From JAGXTF01 sp044224315 (GTDB lineage Bacteria; Bacteroidota; Bacteroidia; NS11-12g; UBA955), in assembly GCA_044224315.1 (NCBI GenBank), contig JBGAKR010000006.1:186001-250000 (forward strand): a stretch of DNA of 64,000 nt, written 5' to 3'. Position 1 is the stretch's first letter. Each line of letters begins with the position of its first letter. Shown one piece after another: positions 35,564-43,659 of the stretch. The notes under the pieces were generated by a model. That model was given only the letters and a program-made list of their open reading frames with translations, had not been told where the DNA came from and did no database searches. The position numbers and the translations under genes were made by a program.

Positions 35564-37372
35564 TTACATGCTTAGGCCCTTGTTGGCGTATCGTTTGCGG
35601 TCGTTTTCATCCAGGTATATTTTACGCAAACGAATATTTTCAGGGGTTACCTCTACATATTCATCTTCCTGAATATATTCCATGGCCGCTTCCAGGGTAA
35701 ATTCTACCGGTGGAGCTAAAACCGCATTGTCGTCCTTTCCGGCAGCGCGGAAGTTGGTCATTTGTTTGGCTACTGAAATATTTACAACCAAATCACCAGG
35801 TTTAATATGTTCTCCAATAATCTGGCCTGTGTAAACCTCTACGCCGGGGTGTATAAAATAGGTACCACGGTCTTTTAGTTTATCCATACTATAAGGGGTA
35901 GCTGTACCTTTTTCTTTGCTTATTAATACGCCATTAATACGGCCCGGGATGGCACCTTTCAGGGGTTCGTAGGCTTTCAGTCGGTGCGACATAATAGCCT
36001 CGCCCTGGGTAGCAGTAAGCATATTGCTTCTGAGGCCCATTAATCCACGCGATGGAATTTCAAATTCCACACGGATCATATCGCCTTTGGGCAGCATACT
36101 CAGCATTTCGCCTTTGCGCTGGCTCACCAATTCAATCACTTTTCCGCTGCTACTTTCAGGTACATCCACTGTAAGAATTTCGATGGGTTCGCACTGCATA
36201 CCGTCAATTTCTTTAATAATTACACGGGGTTGGCCTACCTGCAGTTCATACCCTTCTCGGCGCATGGTTTCTACCAAAATGCCCAGGTGCAATACACCCC
36301 TGCCGAATACCAGAAACTGATCGGCGCTGCCGGTTTCCTGCACCCGCATGGCCAGGTTTTTTTCGGTTTCTTTCATCAATCGGTCGCGAAGGTGGCGGCT
36401 GGTTACAAATTTGCCTTCTTTGCCAAAAAACGGCGAGTTGTTAATGGCAAACAACATGCTCATAGTAGGCTCATCAATGGCAATCGGGGTCATACCCTCG
36501 GGGTTTTCAAAATCGGCAATGGTATCGCCAATTTCAAAATTCTCAATTCCGGTAACGGCACAAATATCTCCGGCATCCACATGGGCGGTTTTGGCTTTGC
36601 CCAATCCGTCGAATACCATCAGTTCTTTAATACGGCTTTTTACAATGCTGCCGTCGCGTTTAACCAGCGATACCGGCATGTTTTCGTGCAAGTGCCCACG
36701 GTTTACACGTCCTACGGCTATGCGGCCTGTGTAATTGCTGTAATCCAGCGAGGTAATCTGCAATTGGGGGGTGCCATGTTCTACGATGGGTTCGGGTACC
36801 ACTTTTAAAATGGTATCCATCAGGTAGGTAAGGTCATTGGTTGGGGTTTTCCAATCGGGGCCAAACCATCCGTTTTTACCGCTGCCGTAAATGGTGGTAA
36901 AATCGAGCTGCTCCTCGGTAGCACCCAGGTTAAAAAACAGGTCAAACACCTCATCATGGGTATGGTCGGGGTCGCAATTGGGCTTATCCACCTTATTTAC
37001 CACCACGATAGCTTTTTTGCCCAGGGCCAGCGCCTTTTGCAACACAAAACGGGTTTGTGGCATAGGGCCTTCAAAGGCATCTACCAGCAGCAATACACCG
37101 TCGGCCATATTCAATACACGTTCTACCTCACCGCCAAAATCGGCGTGACCCGGAGTATCAATAATGTTGATTTTTACCCCTTTCCAGTTCACACTCACGT
37201 TTTTGGCCAAAATGGTAATGCCGCGTTCACGCTCAAGGTCATTGTTGTCCAGTATCAGCTCACCAACTTCCTGATTTTCTCTGAAAAGACTGGCCTGGTG
37301 AAGCATTTTGTCTACGAGTGTAGTTTTACCGTGGTCAACGTGGGCAATAATGGCGATGTTGCGAATGTGCAT
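35564..37372 (-). CDS. typA: TypA/BipA ribosome-associated GTPase
   Basis: 602-residue translational GTPase of the EF-G family involved in ribosome assembly and stress adaptation. ATG 37372 gives the standard start MHIRNIAIIAHVDHGKTT; an upstream in-frame start adds 21 unlikely residues. G motifs: AHVDHGKTT (G1), RERGITI (G2), DTPGHADFGGEV (G3) and NKVDKP (G4). The C-terminal TypA domain shows PSRGLMGLRSNMLT and the usual basic tail (RKRYANKG). Full length for the family. Confidence 0.97.
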   Translation of the reverse strand: MHIRNIAIIAHVDHGKTTLVDKMLHQASLFRENQEVGELILDNNDLERERGITILAKNVSVNWKGVKINIIDTPGHADFGGEVERVLNMADGVLLLVDAFEGPMPQTRFVLQKALALGKKAIVVVNKVDKPNCDPDHTHDEVFDLFFNLGATEEQLDFTTIYGSGKNGWFGPDWKTPTNDLTYLMDTILKVVPEPIVEHGTPQLQITSLDYSNYTGRIAVGRVNRGHLHENMPVSLVKRDGSIVKSRIKELMVFDGLGKAKTAHVDAGDICAVTGIENFEIGDTIADFENPEGMTPIAIDEPTMSMLFAINNSPFFGKEGKFVTSRHLRDRLMKETEKNLAMRVQETGSADQFLVFGRGVLHLGILVETMRREGYELQVGQPRVIIKEIDGMQCEPIEILTVDVPESSSGKVIELVSQRKGEMLSMLPKGDMIRVEFEIPSRGLMGLRSNMLTATQGEAIMSHRLKAYEPLKGAIPGRINGVLISKEKGTATPYSMDKLKDRGTYFIHPGVEVYTGQIIGEHIKPGDLVVNISVAKQMTNFRAAGKDDNAVLAPPVEFTLEAAMEYIQEDEYVEVTPENIRLRKIYLDENDRKRYANKGLSM

Positions 37373-37514
37373 GGGTGTTGTAAAAAAGTCCGCGAAAATA
37401 CTGCTTTTCAGCCACATTTTCGCTATGTGGGGCAAGGATTTCTTAAAGTAGCCCGGGCCAGGGGTTTAAAAGCACATTTTGCCGTAAAATATTTAATTAA
37501 ATTTTTACAGGTGT

Positions 37515-37544
37515 TTTGAAATTCTGATAAATGGGGTAATTTTG
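37515..37544 (+). promoter_or_regulatory. Bacteroidota promoter, TTTG-N18-TAATTTTG
   Basis: TTTG at 37515-37518 (-33) and TAATTTTG at 37537-37544 (-7), 18 bases apart. The ATG of the lipoprotein gene follows 5 bases later (37550), so the leader would be very short. Confidence 0.6.
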
Positions 37545-37549
37545 AGAAA

Positions 37550-37963
37550 ATGAAAGTTTGTATTTGTTCCATTTTAATGATTTTTGGAGTTTTAGCATGC
37601 AAAAAAACCGCCGCACCCCTTGTCGTGAAAACACCCTATGTTCCGTTTTACTACAAATATGCCGGCACGTACGCTGGTATTCGTACCGATTATAATTTTA
37701 TGACCGGTAAAAATACAGATTTTGCCGATACTGTTTACCTTACATTGCGCAAAACAACCAAAGGAGATACCCTTAATTTATTACTCAATCAAATGCCCGT
37801 TTATTTTGTTACCCAATCAAAAGGTTATTGGTATCCCTGGGATCAAAGTGATTTTGGTTTTTCGTTTGTGGGTAAGGATACGCAATTTTGGTATGATTAT
37901 AACGGCGGCCCCGGTATTAATACCTATTTATTGAAAACTTTCATTGGTAAAAAAATTAAATAA
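37550..37963 (+). CDS. Small lipoprotein, unknown function
   Basis: 137 residues. MKVCICSILMIFGVLACKK is a lipoprotein signal with the acylation Cys at 17. The mature part is rich in Tyr, Trp and Phe (YVPFYYKYAGTYAGIRTDYNF, QSDFGFSFVGKDTQFWYDY), typical of a small beta-barrel or lipocalin-like fold, but no family is recognised. The next gene begins 9 bases later, so they probably form a two-gene unit. Confidence 0.75.
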   Translation: MKVCICSILMIFGVLACKKTAAPLVVKTPYVPFYYKYAGTYAGIRTDYNFMTGKNTDFADTVYLTLRKTTKGDTLNLLLNQMPVYFVTQSKGYWYPWDQSDFGFSFVGKDTQFWYDYNGGPGINTYLLKTFIGKKIK

Positions 37964-37972
37964 ATCAACGTT

Positions 37973-38953
37973 TTGAAATTGTATTTTATAAATAATATCA
38001 GGTTTTCATTTTTCATTTGTAATCTTATTTTGATTTTATTTTGCCCGTCTGCATTGCATTCTCAGGAACGAGATATTGAAAAGGCAGATGCCTATTTTAA
38101 ACTTGGTGAATATCAAAAAGCTTTAACATTATACCAAAATACTTTTCAAAAAAAACGGATTCAAAATCCTGCAAAATATAATTATTACTACCTCTTAACT
38201 CAGATAGCCGAGTCTAAAAGCAAGCTGAAAGATACTACGGCTTGGGATGATTTTTACAAAATAACCAAACAGGCTGGTATAGCAGAGTCGCATTCCCACA
38301 AGGCGGATAGAGATAAAATTCTCATCCTTATAGCCAATGCTTATTACAATACCCAAAACTATTTTCAGGCAGAAAAATATTATAAAATAGTATTGGATAA
38401 ACCGGGGGAATATCCAGATCAATGGCTCCTGGATTTGGCCCGATTTTCTATTAAACTAGACCAGTTTAAACAAGCCTTACAGATATTAAACGAGATTGAA
38501 GATACCCTGGCATTGGCTGTTGAAATTGGTCAATACAGAAAATTATGCAGGCAGGCGTTAGGCAATAGTATCTGTGCCAATTTGGTATTGAACGATACCC
38601 TCCGTTTGTTCCATAAACATTGGGGTTGTTTTGGCGGACAAGTTTATTCTTATGCCATCATCAAAGAAATATCCGCTTATAAGGTTTTGGTCTATGAAGT
38701 AAACCCTATCAATCCGCATAGCTCCTTGATATTGAAAAAAAGCCATACCCTACACGATACGGATTTTCAGAAAATCGTAAATTTTGAAAATGAATTAAAA
38801 AACAGAGTTTCCTATCATTCCCAAAATAATAGTTGCACAAGTTGGGCCGAATTTTGGCTTCAAACGAACCGGCAATCCTACCAATTTCAAATTTCGGATT
38901 GTGCTTTGGGTTGGGGTAATGATATTGAAAAAATCCTGGATGGACTTGAATAA
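37973..38953 (+). CDS. Exported TPR-repeat protein
   Basis: 326 residues starting at TTG 37973 with an N-terminal hydrophobic stretch (FSFFICNLILILFCPSALHSQ), a signal peptide. TPR-like helices follow (ADAYFKLGEYQKALTLYQNTF, ANAYYNTQNYFQAEKYYKIVL, RFSIKLDQFKQALQILNEIE). The C-terminal ~120 residues are Cys-containing and not recognised (FHKHWGCFGGQVYSY, SDCALGWGN). A scaffold or binding role is inferred from the TPRs. Downstream of the small lipoprotein by 9 bases. Confidence 0.75.
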   Translation: MKLYFINNIRFSFFICNLILILFCPSALHSQERDIEKADAYFKLGEYQKALTLYQNTFQKKRIQNPAKYNYYYLLTQIAESKSKLKDTTAWDDFYKITKQAGIAESHSHKADRDKILILIANAYYNTQNYFQAEKYYKIVLDKPGEYPDQWLLDLARFSIKLDQFKQALQILNEIEDTLALAVEIGQYRKLCRQALGNSICANLVLNDTLRLFHKHWGCFGGQVYSYAIIKEISAYKVLVYEVNPINPHSSLILKKSHTLHDTDFQKIVNFENELKNRVSYHSQNNSCTSWAEFWLQTNRQSYQFQISDCALGWGNDIEKILDGLE

Positions 38954-39022
38954 CAATAAAATATTTAAATTAGACCACAAAATGACGGTTTGCTGTAACA
39001 TATTTAAAACCAAGGGGCTTAA

Positions 39023-39538
39023 ATGATAGAAATAATCAAGGGTGATATTACCCAAATTGCGGTGGAGGCAGTGGTAAATGCGGCCAATACTTCTTTGCTG
39101 GGTGGCGGTGGGGTAGACGGGGCCATTCACCGCGCCGGGGGCAGTCAGATTCTGGAGGATTGTAAAAAAATAGTTGCCATGCAGGGCGGTTGCAAAACAG
39201 GGCAGGCAGTATTAACCCGGGCCGGTAATTTACCTGCCAAATTTGTGATTCACACCGTAGGCCCGGTTTGGAACGGAGGTACCTTAAACGAACCTGAGCT
39301 TTTAAAAAATTGTTATATCAATGCCTTAAAAATTGGCGTAATTAACAATTGTAAATCCATTTCTTTTCCGGCTATCAGCACGGGTATTTATCGATTTCCC
39401 AAAGACCTGGCAGCCCAGATAGCTTTGCGCACCGTGCATGATTTTCTTGAATTTCACCTCAATCCCATGAAGGTGATTTTTGTTTGCTTTGACGATGAAT
39501 CGGAAGCAATTTATCTGAACGAAATGCGCAAATATTAA
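39023..39538 (+). CDS. Macro-domain protein, O-acetyl-ADP-ribose deacetylase type
   Basis: 171 residues covering one MacroD/YmdB-type macro domain. Key motifs: GDITQIAVEAVVNAAN, the LLGGGGVDGAIHRAGG nucleotide loop, GGCKTGQAV, HTVGPVW and FPAISTGIYRFP. The family hydrolyses O-acetyl-ADP-ribose and some ADP-ribosyl adducts. No ADP-ribosyltransferase or NAD-consuming neighbour is nearby. Confidence 0.95.
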   Translation: MIEIIKGDITQIAVEAVVNAANTSLLGGGGVDGAIHRAGGSQILEDCKKIVAMQGGCKTGQAVLTRAGNLPAKFVIHTVGPVWNGGTLNEPELLKNCYINALKIGVINNCKSISFPAISTGIYRFPKDLAAQIALRTVHDFLEFHLNPMKVIFVCFDDESEAIYLNEMRKY

Positions 39539-39653
39539 TCTTTCGGAATTTCATTGGTTACATTGAAATCTAATATCAATTTTACAGGAATTATAACCCA
39601 AAAGGCAATTTTTATTACGATTTAAATACATTTGTAAATCACAATTTTAAATT

Positions 39654-40112
39654 ATGCCTAAAAATAGTTTACTACGCATGGACAACATCAGCATCGTAGT
39701 TGAATCGATGGATGATGCCATTGCTTTTTTTTCAGAAATCGGGTTGACCGTGCAGGGACGAGGGGTAATAGAAGGGGAGTGGGCCGGCCGCGTTACCGGA
39801 ATCGCCGATCAGCGGGTAGAAGTGGCCATGATGGTTACCCCCGATGGACATAGCAAAATCGAGCTGTCTAAGTTTATTCATCCCGGCATCGTATCCGACC
39901 ACCGCACCGCAGCTGTAAATGCACTGGGCTATTTGCGCGTAATGTTTACTGTAGAGGATGTGGCCGAGCTGGTAGACCGACTTGAAAAACGGGGTGCCAA
40001 ATTGGTAGGCGAAATTGTGAATTACGAAAATACCTATAAATTATGCTATATCCGCAGTGCCGATGGGTTGCTGATTGGATTGGCAGAAGAATTATGGGAT
40101 AAAAATAAATGA
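39654..40112 (+). CDS. VOC-family (glyoxalase/bleomycin-resistance-like) protein
   Basis: 152 residues with the paired beta-alpha-beta-beta-beta units of the vicinal oxygen chelate fold: DNISIVVESMDDAIAFFSEIGLTVQG and, in the second half, YLRVMFTVEDVAELVDRLEKRGAKLVGE ... DGLLIGLAEEL. Possible metal ligands are the Glu in SKIELSK and the Glu in the last strand. The reaction cannot be assigned. A TACATTTG box lies 19 bases upstream of the start. The stop overlaps a 55-codon ORF by ATGA. Confidence 0.9.
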   Translation: MPKNSLLRMDNISIVVESMDDAIAFFSEIGLTVQGRGVIEGEWAGRVTGIADQRVEVAMMVTPDGHSKIELSKFIHPGIVSDHRTAAVNALGYLRVMFTVEDVAELVDRLEKRGAKLVGEIVNYENTYKLCYIRSADGLLIGLAEELWDKNK

Positions 40113-40276
40113 GTGACAAACAATTCTTTGCAATGTATTTTTTGATTTTTAGAGAAATCCAGAAAGCGGGTATAAGCTTGGGGTATTTAAATGCAGATTC
40201 AACACGCATAACCCAATTTGAGTATTCCCTGGCCTCATTTCGCAAAACCAAACGCAAAAGGACATTCAAAAATTAA
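40109..40276 (+). CDS. Small ORF (55 residues) overlapping the VOC gene
   Basis: ATG 40109 overlaps the TGA of the VOC gene, an arrangement that favours translational coupling. The product begins MSDKQFFAMYFLIFREIQ and ends in a strongly basic tail (RKTKRKRTFKN). No family recognised. The coupling and the basic tail argue for a real gene, but it is short and the evidence is thin. Confidence 0.4.
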   Translation: MSDKQFFAMYFLIFREIQKAGISLGYLNADSTRITQFEYSLASFRKTKRKRTFKN

Positions 40277-40288
40277 TTATATTTTTTT

Positions 40289-40882
40289 ATGGAAACCAAA
40301 GATGGCATTAAAACTTTTTATGCGAAGTCGCAAAAACACTGGCGCCAATGGCTGGAAAAAAACCATTCTACAGAAAAATCGGTGTGGCTGATTATTTATA
40401 AAAAAGGAAGTGAAACCCCCAGTGTATATTACCCCGAAGCAGTGGATGAAGCCCTGTGTTTTGGTTGGATTGACAGCAAATCCAACAAGCGGGATGAATA
40501 TAGTTTTTACCAGTATTTTGCCAAACGCAATCCCAAAAGTAAATGGAGTAAAATCAACAAAGAAAAAGTGGCCAGATTTATAGAAGAGGGTCGCATGGCA
40601 CCCGCTGGATTGGAGACCATAGAATTGGCAAAACAATCTGGCACCTGGACCGCTTTGGATGGAGTGGAAGAGTTGGAAATCCCCGCCGATTTACTTGCGG
40701 AATTCGAAAAAAACAAAACCGCATTTAAGTATTGGGAGGCCTTTTCGCGCAGTGTGAAACGGGGGATATTGGAATGGATACTGAACGCCAAACGCCCCGA
40801 AACTCGACAAAAAAGGATAGATGAAACTGTACGCCTGGCTGCGAAAAACGAAAAGGCCAATCAGTTTTCTCCCAAAACCTGA
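40289..40882 (+). CDS. YdeI/OmdA-like protein (bacteriocin-protection family)
   Basis: 197 residues matching the YdeI/OmpD-associated family: KTFYAKSQKHWRQWLEKNH, SVWLIIYKKGS, AVDEALCFGWIDSKSN and FAKRNPKSKWSKINKE, then the C-terminal OmdA helices (FSRSVKRGILEWILNAKRPETRQKR). The family is linked to envelope stress and peptide resistance, but the biochemistry is unclear. It starts 13 bases after the small ORF. Confidence 0.93.
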   Translation: METKDGIKTFYAKSQKHWRQWLEKNHSTEKSVWLIIYKKGSETPSVYYPEAVDEALCFGWIDSKSNKRDEYSFYQYFAKRNPKSKWSKINKEKVARFIEEGRMAPAGLETIELAKQSGTWTALDGVEELEIPADLLAEFEKNKTAFKYWEAFSRSVKRGILEWILNAKRPETRQKRIDETVRLAAKNEKANQFSPKT

Positions 40883-40930
40883 GTATTTGGCAAATTATTG
40901 ATTATTTTTGTTTTAAATCTATCCAAACCC

Positions 40931-41020
40931 ATGTGCGAATTTGTATCAGGTACATTAACAAAACCTACTAAAAAATTAGATTTCCCAGAATTTTATGCTA
41001 TTAAATTCAATGGATTCTGA
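40931..41020 (+). CDS. Possible 29-residue leader peptide before the cyclase
   Basis: ATG 40931 opens 29 codons (MCEFVSGTLTKPTKK...NGF) that end at TGA 41018-41020, overlapping the second in-frame ATG of the cyclase (41010). A TATTTTTG box (40903-40910) lies 20 bases upstream of this ATG. It could be a leader or a chance frame; no homologue known to me. Confidence 0.3.
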   Translation: MCEFVSGTLTKPTKKLDFPEFYAIKFNGF

Positions 41021-42287
41021 AATCAATGTAAAACCCGCTGGTAAATTTTACAAACAAGCTGGATTTGTCTTGCTGTTTTTAGGTTTGCTTTTGCTTTTAC
41101 TCACTTTTACCCTGGTTAATACGCGCGAAATTCTCCTTTTTCTGGGTGGAAGTACCAGTGGTTTTGCCTTTGTTCTGTTGGGCTTTTCAAGCTTATCAAT
41201 TCAATCTGGAAACAGGCAATTAAAAACGATATTTTTGACATTAGCCATTGCAATCTTTGTATTATGCATTATTTTTAAAAAGAGCAGTTGGCCGGGAGGC
41301 AATATTATGGGTGTGGTTTCTATTTTTATATATTGTTTTGTTTATGCACCGCTTGAATTGTTTTACAAATACCAAAAATGGAAGCAATATGCTACCCACG
41401 CATGGGAAATTATGCTGCTAAGTTCTCTCGATTTTGTGGGCATAAATTTTATCTTGTTGGGCATTCTCACTCGCTATTTGCATTGGCCCGGACAATACTA
41501 TCTTATTTATCCGGGTGTAGTATTGCTGGTATTGGGATTGATAATGTGGAATTACCGATTCAAAAAGGAAGTAATTAACAGAAAATTATCCGAAGATAAA
41601 ATCAAAAAACAATACATAGAAATTGAAAAGGAAAAGCAAATATCTGAGAATTTATTGTTGAATATTTTGCCCGAAGAAGTGGCCGAAGAACTGAAGCAGA
41701 AGGGCAGTGCAGATGCCAAGCAGTTTGATGACGTAACCGTGTTATTTACCGATTTTAAAGATTTTACCAAGTTATCAGAAAGAATGTCGGCCCGTGAATT
41801 GGTAGAGGAAATTCACACCTGTTTTATGGCTTTTGATGGAATTATGGAAAAATTTGGCATCGAAAAAATCAAAACCATTGGCGATAGTTATATGTGCGCA
41901 GGGGGCCTGCCGGTGGCCAATCAAACCCATCCGGTGGATGTGGTAAATGCGGGTTTAGAAATTCAAAAATTTATTGCAAAAAGAATGGATGAAAGAATTG
42001 CGCAAAACAAGGAACCATTTAATATCCGCATAGGCATTCATACCGGACCTGTAGTGGCAGGCATAGTGGGGGTTAAAAAATTTGCCTACGACATATGGGG
42101 CGATACCGTAAATACCGCCAGCCGTATGGAAAGCAGCGGAGAAGCCGGTAAGGTAAATATCAGCCAAAGTACTTACCAATTGGTAAAAGACCATTTTGTT
42201 TGCACCCCCCGGGGCATGGTAATGGCCAAAGGCAAAGGCGAAATGGAAATGTACTTTGTAGAAAAGGGAATAGCTTATAGGGAATAG
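40995..42287 (+). CDS. Membrane-bound class III adenylate cyclase
   Basis: 430 residues. Six predicted membrane helices lie between residues ~20 and 195, then a coiled linker (QYIEIEKEKQISENLLLNILPEEVAEELKQ) and a class III cyclase domain. Metal Asp residues are in VLFTDFKDF and in KTIGDSYM; the Lys before TIGD and the Asp in DIWGDTVN specify adenine, so the product should be cAMP, and NTASRM supplies the transition-state Asn/Arg. ATG 41010 is an alternative start. The C-terminal GIAYRE and the stop are encoded by the first unit of a GGGAATA repeat array, so the native tail has been altered or replaced. Confidence 0.93.
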   Translation: MLLNSMDSEINVKPAGKFYKQAGFVLLFLGLLLLLLTFTLVNTREILLFLGGSTSGFAFVLLGFSSLSIQSGNRQLKTIFLTLAIAIFVLCIIFKKSSWPGGNIMGVVSIFIYCFVYAPLELFYKYQKWKQYATHAWEIMLLSSLDFVGINFILLGILTRYLHWPGQYYLIYPGVVLLVLGLIMWNYRFKKEVINRKLSEDKIKKQYIEIEKEKQISENLLLNILPEEVAEELKQKGSADAKQFDDVTVLFTDFKDFTKLSERMSARELVEEIHTCFMAFDGIMEKFGIEKIKTIGDSYMCAGGLPVANQTHPVDVVNAGLEIQKFIAKRMDERIAQNKEPFNIRIGIHTGPVVAGIVGVKKFAYDIWGDTVNTASRMESSGEAGKVNISQSTYQLVKDHFVCTPRGMVMAKGKGEMEMYFVEKGIAYRE

Positions 42288-42316
42288 GGAATAGGGAATA
42301 GGGAATAGGGAATAGC
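42281..42316. repeat. GGGAATA heptad array at the 3' end of the cyclase gene
   Basis: Five to six consecutive AGGGAAT units. The first units are in frame with the cyclase and provide its last residues and TAG stop. Beyond 42316 comes a degraded hairpin copy (CACCCATTGAAAAGG). Confidence 0.85.
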
Positions 42317-42339
42317 CGCGCACCCATTGAAAAGGCAGC

Positions 42340-42440
42340 GAAGGCTGTTACATTTTACATTCTACATTTTGCATTCTACATTCTCCCCGCCCCCTTCAGG
42401 TTCGGGCAAGCATTTTACATTTTACATTCTCCATTGGCTG
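42340..42440. repeat. CATTTTACATTCTACATT short-period repeats and GC-rich element
   Basis: Alternating CATTTTACATT, CTACATT and GCATTCTACATT units of 7-8 bases, interrupted at 42385-42411 by the CCCCGCCCC...CAGGTTCGGGCAAGC element also found inside the right Rhs gene. No ORF. Confidence 0.7.
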
Positions 42441-42455
42441 TTCTGTGCGCTTTGC

Positions 42456-42479
42456 TCCGCCCATTGAAAATGTGGCGGA
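42456..42479. repeat. CCGCC-ATTGAAAATG-GGCGG hairpin repeat, copy 2
   Basis: TCCGCC (42456-42461) pairs with GGCGGA (42474-42479), and the CATTGAAAATGT loop is identical to the copy at 16992. The changed outer base pair (T-A instead of C-G) is compensatory, so pairing is conserved. Confidence 0.75.
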
Positions 42480-42547
42480 TTGCGCCTTGCACTTGCACTT
42501 GCTGTTACCAGAAACCGCAACGTTTTACATTTTCTGCGTCTTTTAAA

Positions 42548-42555
42548 TATATTTG
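42548..42555 (+). promoter_or_regulatory. TAnnTTTG -7 box of the T9SS gene
   Basis: TATATTTG, 14 bases before ATG 42570. A TTTT stretch rather than TTTG lies at the -33 distance. Confidence 0.5.
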
Positions 42556-42569
42556 CACAAACCAACGAA

Positions 42570-43538
42570 ATGAAAAAAACCTTACTAATTGCCAGTATTT
42601 GCCTCACTTTCAGCAGCCAGGCCTTAAAAGCCCAATTGCCCGTATTCTCAAAATCAACCAGCACTTATGCCCACCTTACCGGGGCTACCCGCATTGCCAA
42701 AGATTCGGTTTGGGACGATTTTGAAAATTGGCGCTTGCCCCTTCAAAAAATTCCCCTGGGTTTTACCTTTCATGCATTTGGCCATAATATCGACACCTTT
42801 TTGCTTCGCGACGGCGCAGTAATGGTAAATTTTGGCAACTCAGATACCGTTATCTATATCGGTTCTGACTTTAATGCCAATGATTTTTGCGACAAAGGGT
42901 ATGGCACCAAAAATCCAAAATCTCCAATCTGGTGGAAACGCGAAGGTTCGGCCGGCGACCGTATTTTGAAGTTGGAATGGCAAAATTTTGGCTTCTACGA
43001 AGATTTTAACAAAAATGGAACGCTAACGGATAGCGGAAATCTGCAAATGTGGATTTATGAAAATGGAAACAAGGTTGAAATGCGTTTTGGCCAAAGCCGT
43101 ATTGCCAATTTTTCGAAAACCTTCCCTTCCAAAGCAGGTTTTGTATGTGCCAAATACGATCAAATGGGCCGCACCAGTGGTTTTGTGCTCGATGGAACTG
43201 CAAGCAATCCTACCTCTAAAGCCTACGCCGATACTAGCGCACATGGAGTAACAAGCTGGCCGGCTAACGGACAGATTTATACCTTCTCGTTTATAGGTGC
43301 TGTAGGTGTAAAACCTCTGGCAAACAGCAATGGATATTATTTCAGCAACGGAAATATTATAGCCCGATTGCCCCAAATCCAAAGCCAAATAGAGATTTAC
43401 AGCACTGAGGGTAAATTGGTTTATTCCGGTAGTTTCAGCAGCCAGATTTTGAATGTGGCACCTTTGAAAACCGGTATCTACACGGCTAAAATTACAGGGA
43501 ATAACAGCCAATCCCTGCTGCGTTTTTACCAGCCGTAA
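42570..43538 (+). CDS. T9SS-exported protein, unknown function
   Basis: 322 residues. ATG 42570 begins a signal peptide (MKKTLLIASICLTFSSQALKAQ); an earlier in-frame ATG at 42480 runs through repeat DNA and is unlikely. The mature part is beta-rich and Trp/Phe/Asn-rich (FENWRLPLQKIPLGFTFHAFG, KSPIWWKREGSAGDRILKLEWQN split across two strands) with no named family. The T9SS type A-like tail is QIEIYSTEGKLVYSG ... LKTGIYTAKITG. Just after the stop, GCATAGC/GCTATGC (43539-43588) with an inner GCTGG/CCAGC stem could act as a transcript end, but no T run follows. Confidence 0.8.
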   Translation: MKKTLLIASICLTFSSQALKAQLPVFSKSTSTYAHLTGATRIAKDSVWDDFENWRLPLQKIPLGFTFHAFGHNIDTFLLRDGAVMVNFGNSDTVIYIGSDFNANDFCDKGYGTKNPKSPIWWKREGSAGDRILKLEWQNFGFYEDFNKNGTLTDSGNLQMWIYENGNKVEMRFGQSRIANFSKTFPSKAGFVCAKYDQMGRTSGFVLDGTASNPTSKAYADTSAHGVTSWPANGQIYTFSFIGAVGVKPLANSNGYYFSNGNIIARLPQIQSQIEIYSTEGKLVYSGSFSSQILNVAPLKTGIYTAKITGNNSQSLLRFYQP

Positions 43539-43659
43539 GCATAGCTGGTTTTGTCCAGCAAGGGTTGAACCGTCTATGCCTGCTATGCAGGATTATTTCC
43601 CTTATTTGTAATCCATCCTATTACCAACGGGGATTCTATTGTAATTTCGCGGCCCCTTT

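Noticed and set aside
42480..42569. Upstream in-frame ATG for the T9SS gene at 42570
   Set aside because: It passes through repeat DNA, and ATG 42570 begins a perfect signal peptide after a -7 box.
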